Assembly: GCA_025457985.1 (NCBI GenBank)
Contig: JALOTI010000146.1
Span: 1 to 5,632, forward strand
Direction of reading: 5' to 3'
Source of the DNA: Leptospira sp.
Lineage (GTDB): Bacteria > Spirochaetota > Leptospiria > Leptospirales > Leptospiraceae
DNA: 5,632 bases
Positions 1 to 4,296 of the stretch are shown piece by piece. The translations under genes and the position numbers were made by a program. A model generated the notes under the pieces. It made no database searches. It was not told the origin of the DNA and saw nothing but the letters and a program-made list of their open reading frames with translations. Numbering within the stretch: the stretch's first letter is position 1; every line of letters starts with the position of its first letter.

Positions 1-75
1 TTGATTGAAATCACAAAATTTTCCGAAGAAGAAATCAAAGATGATGTTACTTTTTTGATTTTAGAATTCGATTAG
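1..75 (+). CDS. C-terminal fragment of a probable SpoIIE/PP2C-type serine phosphatase (5' end outside window)
   Basis: Frame 1 is open from the first base to a TAG at 73-75 and gives 24 residues ending in KDDVTFLILEFD. An acidic Asp-Asp pair followed by Val-Thr and a run of hydrophobic beta-strand residues, right at the C-terminus, is the usual ending of SpoIIE/RsbU-like PP2C phosphatases. In that family the Asp pair belongs to the metal-binding site and the final strand closes the domain. Such enzymes dephosphorylate anti-sigma-factor antagonists or similar serine-phosphorylated partners in the cytoplasm, often under sensor domains, and are numerous in Leptospira. Only the tail is visible, so any sensor part and the substrate are unknown. 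The gene converges on eutC and the two stop codons overlap (TAG at 73-75, reverse TAA at 74-72). The assignment rests on one short motif, so it is moderately sure at family level only. Confidence 0.6.
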   Translation: MIEITKFSEEEIKDDVTFLILEFD

Positions 76-824
76 GACTCAAGAAAATTTTTTGAATCAG
101 GTAGCTCCACCAAACGATCTTTTAGGTGGACTCCCGAAACTTTTTGCAGCATCATCTGTTCAACTAGATAAAAAGTTTTTTCCGCAGCCAAACTAAAACT
201 ATACCCCTCGGGTCGTACATTTGAAATACAATTTCGTCTTTCATCAGTTGTGAATTTTTTAGGCTGATAGGTTATATAAATTCCTAGACTATCAGCACTC
301 GATAGACCTGGTCTTTCACCGATGATTTGTATATGAACTTTTGTATCTAATTTTTCTCCAATTTCATCGCCAGAAGCAACCCGACCAAGCGAAACACCGA
401 ACACGGGTGAAATAGCATAATGTGAATTCTCAAAAGTCCGATTTAGTTCTTTGAAAAATGGTATAAAATTTTTCTGAACAGCCAAAGAGGACAGTCCGTC
501 CGCAACTGCGATGGAGATATCAAATTTTTTACCTGCGTATGAATCTAAAACCTTATTTGAATCATGAGACAGAACTCGCCCAAGATCAGGTCTAAGAAGA
601 TACTCTGATCTCGAATTCGCCTTTGAATGTAAAAGTATCAGCGAACCATTCAAAAAGCTTTGGATTTCACTCCAGTCACACTCTGTAAGAACAGCATCCT
701 TCGCTTCTGCATGATCGAATCTAAATTTTAATAGATCTTTTGTGCATATGGAACCTCCACTATAAGCAAGACCAATCCTTGCTTGTGTATACTCTGAGGC
801 TTTTTTTCGAAAATCGAGGCTCAT
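72..824 (-). CDS. eutC: Ethanolamine ammonia-lyase, small (light) subunit EutC, short form
   Basis: This is the small subunit of adenosylcobalamin-dependent ethanolamine ammonia-lyase, which with EutB converts ethanolamine to acetaldehyde and ammonia. The 250-residue product carries the family's recognisable blocks: LLRPDLGR (about 76-83), VADGLSS (107-113), GRV with DEIGEKL (148-159), IIGERPGL (167-174), CISN (199-202) and a C-terminal LQKVSGV helix (226-232). In the family this subunit and EutB bury the cobalamin between them. The ATG at 824 follows the eutB stop by 3 nt, and a good Shine-Dalgarno (GGAGAG, complement of 832-837) lies 7 nt upstream inside the last eutB codons, so translation is coupled and the start is well fixed. 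The E. coli protein is about 295 residues. The missing portion is the N-terminal tail and linker, which in enterobacteria targets the enzyme to the Eut microcompartment. The catalytic core appears complete. About 18 residues follow the family's usual end. Confidence 0.96.
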   Translation of the reverse strand: MSLDFRKKASEYTQARIGLAYSGGSICTKDLLKFRFDHAEAKDAVLTECDWSEIQSFLNGSLILLHSKANSRSEYLLRPDLGRVLSHDSNKVLDSYAGKKFDISIAVADGLSSLAVQKNFIPFFKELNRTFENSHYAISPVFGVSLGRVASGDEIGEKLDTKVHIQIIGERPGLSSADSLGIYITYQPKKFTTDERRNCISNVRPEGYSFSLAAEKTFYLVEQMMLQKVSGVHLKDRLVELPDSKNFLES

Positions 825-827
825 TTT

Positions 828-2204
828 TTAGCTCTCCAAAGATTTTAAAAGTGGATGGTCTTTTTTCCAGTCAATTCTTGGTAACCTATTTTGATCGATG
901 ATACCCATTTTCTCTAGCCATACCTCAAACTCAGGAGCTGGTCGTAGCCCTAAAACTTGCCTTAAATACAAAGCATCATGAAAACTCGTACTTTGATAGG
1001 ATAACATAATATCATCGCTACCAGGTATCCCCATTATATAATTACAGCCCGCAACGCCCAAAAGTGTAAGCAGGTTGTCCATATCATCCGAATCAGCATC
1101 CGCATGGTTCGTATAACAAATATCAACTCCCATAGGCAAACCCAAGAGTTTTCCGCAAAAATGGTCTTCCAGGCCTGCACGAATGATTTGTTTGCCATTA
1201 TACAAATATTCGGGACCGATAAAACCAACTACTGAATTTACCAAAAGAGGAGAATATTCACGGGCTACTGCGTAAGCTCTTACTTCTAACGTCTGTTCGT
1301 CGACTCCAAAATGAGCGTCCGCAGATAGAGCCGATCCCTGACCTGTTTCGAAATAAAATACATTTTTACCAATGGTGGATCTGTCCAGAGCAATCGCCAT
1401 TTCGTTTGCTTCCTTTAACATGGAAAGATTGATTCCGAAGCTGGAATTTAACTTTTCTGTTCCTCCAATGGACTGAAACACCAAATCCACTGGAGCACCA
1501 GTCTTCATCAATTCCATGGATGTGGTTACGTGACAGAGTACGCAAGACTGAGTGGGAATGTCATATTTGATTCGAAATTCGTCCAGAAGTCGAAGCAGAC
1601 GTTCAACAGCATACAAATTATCTGTAGCTGGATTGATTCCGATAACTGCATCTCCAGATCCTAACAGAAGTCCATCTAACATACTAACAAGGATCCCCTT
1701 CGGATCATCTGTTGGATGGTTTGGTTGGAGTCTTACAGAAAGATGCCCTGGAAGCCCTAAAGTATTTCTAAATTTTGTCACCACATTGCATTTTTTAGCA
1801 ACAAGGATTAAATCCTGGTTTGACATGATTTTGCAAACGGCAGCAACCATTTCTGGAGTGTAAGAATATCTATGATAGGCCAATCGTTCTGTCGTGACAT
1901 CTTTATCTAAAAGCCATTCTCGGAATTCTCCAACCGTTAGGTGGGATATTTCGGCAAAGGTTTCAGAATTGTGTTGCTTTTGAATCAGATCCGAAACTTC
2001 ATCTTTTGTGGAGATCAATTCCTCTTTCAAAAATATCTTTAAGGGAAGATCGCTCAAAACCATTTGAGCTGCGACTCGCTCTTTCATCGAATCTGCGGCA
2101 ATCCCTGCTAAAACATCACCCGAGCGATAAGGGCTAGCCTTGGCCATTACAGATTTTAGAGAATCAAATTTGTATAAAAAATTTCCAACCAGAGTTTGGA
2201 ACAT
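828..2204 (-). CDS. eutB: Ethanolamine ammonia-lyase, large (heavy, catalytic) subunit EutB
   Basis: This is the TIM-barrel catalytic subunit of ethanolamine ammonia-lyase, a cytoplasmic coenzyme-B12 radical enzyme. The 458 residues align from the first codons with E. coli EutB (453): RSGDVLAG (27-34), RLQPN (158-162), GDAVIG (184-189), GCNYIMG (386-392) and RPAPEFE.WLE (421-431). Residues known to bind substrate in the E. coli enzyme map with an offset of one or two: R158 and Q160 (R160, Q162), N191 (N193), E286 in FETGQGSALSA (E287), F328 in GFIGPEYLYN (F329) and D361 before CYTNHADAD (D362). The enzyme is therefore predicted to be active. The ATG at 2204 agrees with the family N-terminus, but the bases upstream are pyrimidine-rich with no Shine-Dalgarno. 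It is first in an operon with eutC and divergent from a LytTR regulator. No eutA reactivase or shell-protein gene lies in the window. Confidence 0.98.
   Translation of the reverse strand: MFQTLVGNFLYKFDSLKSVMAKASPYRSGDVLAGIAADSMKERVAAQMVLSDLPLKIFLKEELISTKDEVSDLIQKQHNSETFAEISHLTVGEFREWLLDKDVTTERLAYHRYSYTPEMVAAVCKIMSNQDLILVAKKCNVVTKFRNTLGLPGHLSVRLQPNHPTDDPKGILVSMLDGLLLGSGDAVIGINPATDNLYAVERLLRLLDEFRIKYDIPTQSCVLCHVTTSMELMKTGAPVDLVFQSIGGTEKLNSSFGINLSMLKEANEMAIALDRSTIGKNVFYFETGQGSALSADAHFGVDEQTLEVRAYAVAREYSPLLVNSVVGFIGPEYLYNGKQIIRAGLEDHFCGKLLGLPMGVDICYTNHADADSDDMDNLLTLLGVAGCNYIMGIPGSDDIMLSYQSTSFHDALYLRQVLGLRPAPEFEVWLEKMGIIDQNRLPRIDWKKDHPLLKSLES
832..837 (-). promoter_or_regulatory. Ribosome binding site of eutC, inside the end of eutB
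   Basis: Read on the - strand, GGAGAG lies 7 nt before the eutC ATG and is part of the codons for the last residues of EutB (L-E-S, stop). It fixes the eutC start and implies that the two subunits are translated together. It contrasts with eutB, which has no comparable site. Confidence 0.8.
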
Positions 2205-2286
2205 GAGAAAAGTCTATAACGGAAATAGAAAAGGACAAGAAAAAAAGAAAGATTGATTTTTTAAAAACCTTTTATTTCTTACACAT
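2205..2286. promoter_or_regulatory. Divergent intergenic region between eutB and the LytTR regulator gene
   Basis: These 82 AT-rich bases must carry the promoters for both eutBC (leftward) and the regulator (rightward), unless transcription starts inside a gene. On the - strand a TATAGA hexamer (complement of 2213-2218) sits 8 nt before the eutB ATG. As a -10 element it would give an almost leaderless eutB message, consistent with the missing Shine-Dalgarno. A convincing -35 is not seen at the right distance; TTCTTG 17 nt upstream is poor. On the + strand TTGATT (2253-2258) could serve as a -35, but no good -10 follows. A purine-rich tract (about 2221-2252) dominates the middle. No cobalamin riboswitch could fit in this space, and no clear pair of LytTR-binding repeats is visible. 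The region assignment is sure from gene layout; the promoter elements are weak guesses. Confidence 0.5.
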
Positions 2287-3039
2287 GTGACTAGTTCTCC
2301 CGTTTACAGTGTTTTGATAGTAGAAGACGAGTATCCAGCGCGGATGCTTATGACCGAATATATCATTAACTGTCCCGAGTTAAAACTATCGGGCATTGCC
2401 GAAAATGGGGAAAAAGCCATAGCGATGTTAACTGAGAAGTCGTATGATTTGGTTTTTATCGACATCAATCTTCCGGCAGTTTCAGGAATGGAAATCTTTA
2501 AGCGATTTTCAAATAGCAAAACTTTCTTTGTGATTACAACTGCTTACAGTGAACATGCAGTGGAAGCATTTGAGCTAGATGCTTTGGACTATTTATTAAA
2601 ACCATTTTCTTTTGAAAGATTTCGCAAATCCGTTGATAAAGCAATTCGTTACATAGCAGAATCTTCGAATTCCGAAGTGTTCTCGAAATCCAAATCCAAT
2701 CAAACCACTAACACCCTTCAGATCCAAGCGGAATCTGCTACCCATTTTGTACCGACGCAAGAAATTCAATTTATATCAGCAAATAACAAATCTTCGGTGA
2801 TTCATACTAATAATCGAGCTTTTGAGACTCCAAAGTTATTGAAAGAAATTGAAGAAAAGTTAAACAAAGATCAATTTGTTAGGATTCACAAAGGATTTAT
2901 TATCAATCTATCATTTGTAGCAAATCTTCGATATGATAAAGGTGGAGCTTATTTTATTCAGCTAAAAAATGAAGATGAAACGACACTACCTGTGGGTCGA
3001 TCTTATGCTTCCAATCTAAAGGAACTACTAAAACTCTAA
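2287..3039 (+). CDS. LytTR-family response regulator (receiver plus LytTR DNA-binding domain)
   Basis: This is a two-component response regulator of the LytR/AlgR type, a cytoplasmic DNA-binding transcription factor. Residues about 7-123 form a receiver: acidic pocket E13-D14, phospho-acceptor D59 in FIDINLP, switch T84/T85 and the conserved lysine K105 in LLKPF. After a Ser/Asn-rich linker (about 124-145), residues about 147-248 form a LytTR domain with FVRIHKGFIINL (197-208) and the closing LPVGRSY (234-240). The 250-residue length is normal for the class. The start is GTG at 2287: a stop lies upstream in frame at 2254-2256, no other usual start codon occurs between, and the next in-frame ATG would cut into the receiver. 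No Shine-Dalgarno is visible. An out-of-frame ATG overlaps the GTG and is closed at once by TGA. No partner histidine kinase is in view. Divergence from eutBC makes those genes a possible target, which is inference only. Confidence 0.95.
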   Translation: MTSSPVYSVLIVEDEYPARMLMTEYIINCPELKLSGIAENGEKAIAMLTEKSYDLVFIDINLPAVSGMEIFKRFSNSKTFFVITTAYSEHAVEAFELDALDYLLKPFSFERFRKSVDKAIRYIAESSNSEVFSKSKSNQTTNTLQIQAESATHFVPTQEIQFISANNKSSVIHTNNRAFETPKLLKEIEEKLNKDQFVRIHKGFIINLSFVANLRYDKGGAYFIQLKNEDETTLPVGRSYASNLKELLKL

Positions 3040-3166
3040 ATCTAAATTCGTCGTTCACTCCTTTCCATGTAGCTTTCATTCTGATTTATGTAGAACGGAT
3101 TCGATTCGCGAAATAAACATTTGATTGAAAATCCTTTCCTTCAGACTACGGAAGCGGAGATCTGAA
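3040..3166. other. Intergenic gap between the regulator gene and the lipoprotein-receptor operon
   Basis: No credible gene is seen in these 127 bases. There is no hairpin followed by a T-run that would mark a terminator for the regulator, and no clear -35/-10 pair for the lipoproteins, though the promoter of that cluster most likely lies here. An 8-bp palindrome, TTCGCGAA, is at 3105-3112. The last 14 codons' worth of sequence could be read as an N-terminal extension of the next gene from a TTG at 3125, but that would put charged residues before the signal peptide and is not preferred. Confidence 0.4.
3156..3159 (+). promoter_or_regulatory. Ribosome binding site of the first lipoprotein gene
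   Basis: GGAG lies 7 nt upstream of the ATG at 3167. It selects this start over the in-frame TTG at 3125 and gives a protein that begins directly with a signal peptide. Confidence 0.75.
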
Positions 3167-3547
3167 ATGAACCGATTGATTGGATTTTTAACTGTAGCTT
3201 TTTTTACTATTACCTTTTTGAACTGTGCTTCTTCGTCTGTTGGAGTAGCTACTAGCAATCGTCCTATTCCCAATACAACGTACGAAACGACAAAATCTGT
3301 AGAGAAAACATTTACCTGGTATGCAGTGGATATCGTGTTATACGGAAAAGTAATCAGCGAACCTCCGTTTGATTCAATTTATGAAAGTTTGATGGAAGGC
3401 GAAGATGCAGATGCAGTAGTGAACATTCGTTACTGGAATGACAAATCCGTTTTTGGACTTTGGACAAGATATCGATTCTTTGTAAAAGGTGATTTGGTTA
3501 AGTTTACACAACCTGCAACCATCACCCCACCGAGGACAAAAAGATAG
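3167..3547 (+). CDS. Small lipoprotein, first gene of the receptor cluster (unknown function)
   Basis: The 126-residue product is predicted to be exported and lipid-modified. It starts MNRL, has a hydrophobic segment (about 4-18) and ends its signal with the lipobox FLNC, so Cys20 would carry the lipid. The mature part opens with a Ser-rich stretch, then a compact domain of about 80 residues with alternating hydrophobic strands: a PP at 66-67, DADAVVNIRYW (80-90), then FGLWTRYRFFVKGDLVKF (96-113). The VVNIR strand, the FGLW turn and the final strand recall small TRL-like lipoproteins, but this is memory of a pattern, not a search. A distant resemblance to the next gene (PP..., VxNI[R/K]) suggests the two are paralogues. 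The start at 3167 is chosen for its Shine-Dalgarno. The next gene begins 15 nt downstream. The biochemical function is not recognised. Confidence 0.85.
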   Translation: MNRLIGFLTVAFFTITFLNCASSSVGVATSNRPIPNTTYETTKSVEKTFTWYAVDIVLYGKVISEPPFDSIYESLMEGEDADAVVNIRYWNDKSVFGLWTRYRFFVKGDLVKFTQPATITPPRTKR

Positions 3548-3562
3548 TTTGAAAGAACATTC

Positions 3563-3961
3563 ATGAGAGCAATGAAAGTGATGAATTTAAAGTTTGTTTT
3601 GTCCATTCTCATCTTAACCTTATTTGGATGTCTTGGATCTTCTGTTAAAAAGGATATTACCCTTCACGATGGTGCAACCTTCGTGAAAACTTCGGAATAT
3701 CAAGTTTTAGGGAAAGGAGTCGGTGAAGACTCAGCCTTCTTTTTGCTTGGGATGTTTCCTGTGTCCAATCCACCGAATACAGAACTTGCTTTGAGCCAAA
3801 TCATGGAAAAGTATCCGAATGGAAAAACCGTGATCAATATAAAGATTCAAAAAGAAGATCGGGCTTACTTTCCATTAGGTCTAGTTAGTGTTGTTAAGGT
3901 TACTGCGGATGTGATTGGTGACCCAGCAGAAATAAAAGAGCCAGAGACTCGAAAGAAATGA
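3563..3961 (+). CDS. Small lipoprotein, second gene of the receptor cluster (unknown function)
   Basis: The predicted lipoprotein is 132 residues from the first ATG. In-frame ATGs at 3563, 3572 and 3581 all precede the hydrophobic segment (about 11-20), and none has a clearly better ribosome site, so the start is uncertain by up to 6 residues. The lipobox is LFGC, with Cys23 (counted from 3563) as the lipid-bearing residue. The mature domain contains FFLLGMFPVSNPP (59-71), an ALSQIMEKY helix (77-84), TVINIKIQ (89-96) and a strand VSVVKVTADVIG (108-119), then a charged tail rich in Glu, Lys and Pro. The order PP, helix, V-[V/I]-N-I-[R/K] matches the preceding gene with a two-residue gap, which suggests an old tandem duplication. 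Its stop overlaps the next start in ATGA (3958-3961), a classic sign of coupled translation. The function is not recognised. Confidence 0.85.
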   Translation: MRAMKVMNLKFVLSILILTLFGCLGSSVKKDITLHDGATFVKTSEYQVLGKGVGEDSAFFLLGMFPVSNPPNTELALSQIMEKYPNGKTVINIKIQKEDRAYFPLGLVSVVKVTADVIGDPAEIKEPETRKK

Positions 3962-4296
3962 AAGTGCGTTATCTTGTAACTATCGTAAGTTTAACAATGT
4001 TTATCTCCTGTGCCGCGGAAGACAGAGTACCAACAAACGAAGCCCAAAGTCAGTTGTATGCTGCGGCTAAGTTTGCGGCAGACAGATGTGGAACACCGAT
4101 TCCAGAACCTTATTTCCTTATCTTAAACGAACCTATCCGTCGTAATTTAGATCTATGCACCATATCCATCACAAGAACTGGATGTCCTTTCACTGGCTAC
4201 CCACTTCCTTGTGCCCTTATCTACCTAGAAAATGACCCTGGCGACCTTCCTTGGTATTTGAACTTCAATGAACTCAGTAAACAACAAATTAAGTAA
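3958..4296 (+). CDS. Small cysteine-containing lipoprotein, third gene of the receptor cluster (unknown function)
   Basis: The 112-residue predicted lipoprotein has a signal segment at residues 5-17 and the lipobox FISC, giving lipidated Cys18. The mature part is unlike the two preceding lipoproteins. It has an Ala-rich stretch (LYAAAKFAADRC, 33-44) and then a region with four further cysteines (44, 67, 76, 85) among Pro, Thr and Gly residues, including RTGCPF and PLPCALIYLEN. Four cysteines in an exported domain suggest two disulfide bonds. The spacing does not fit a CxxC thioredoxin motif or a CxxCH heme site. The start overlaps the previous stop (ATGA), and the 3' end overlaps the receptor gene by 29 nt in another frame, so it is embedded in the operon. 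By analogy with lipoproteins paired with TonB receptors it could help capture the ligand at the surface, but nothing in the sequence proves this. Confidence 0.82.
   Translation: MKVRYLVTIVSLTMFISCAAEDRVPTNEAQSQLYAAAKFAADRCGTPIPEPYFLILNEPIRRNLDLCTISITRTGCPFTGYPLPCALIYLENDPGDLPWYLNFNELSKQQIK

Noticed and set aside
1034..1228. Short minus-strand open frame inside eutB
   Set aside because: It overlaps the strongly conserved catalytic region of EutB in another frame and has no recognisable features; it is a shadow.
1552..1863. Plus-strand open frame of 103 codons antisense to eutB
   Set aside because: The product is Ser/Arg-rich with no motif, opposite a highly conserved coding region, and no ribosome site supports it.
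2205..2286. Possible LytTR-binding repeats or a cobalamin riboswitch upstream of eutB
   Set aside because: Only a single imperfect CCGTT-like match is present, without a second copy at the expected spacing, and the space is far too short for a cobalamin riboswitch.
2304..2519. Minus-strand open frame antisense to the LytTR regulator
   Set aside because: It lies wholly within the receiver-domain coding region and shows no protein-like features.
3121..3130. TTGATTGAAA shared with positions 1-10
   Set aside because: A ten-base AT-rich identity, once in coding and once in non-coding sequence, is expected by chance.
3131..3156. Weak inverted repeat (TTCC...GGAA) before the first lipoprotein gene
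   Set aside because: The stem is only 4-5 pairs with no T-run; too weak to call a terminator or a regulatory hairpin.
3125..3166. N-terminal extension of the first lipoprotein from a TTG
   Set aside because: It would add 14 charged residues before a normal signal peptide, while the ATG at 3167 has a good Shine-Dalgarno.
3076..3273. Minus-strand open frame spanning the gap and the start of the first lipoprotein gene
   Set aside because: It crosses the well-supported start and signal peptide of the lipoprotein and has no domain or ribosome site.
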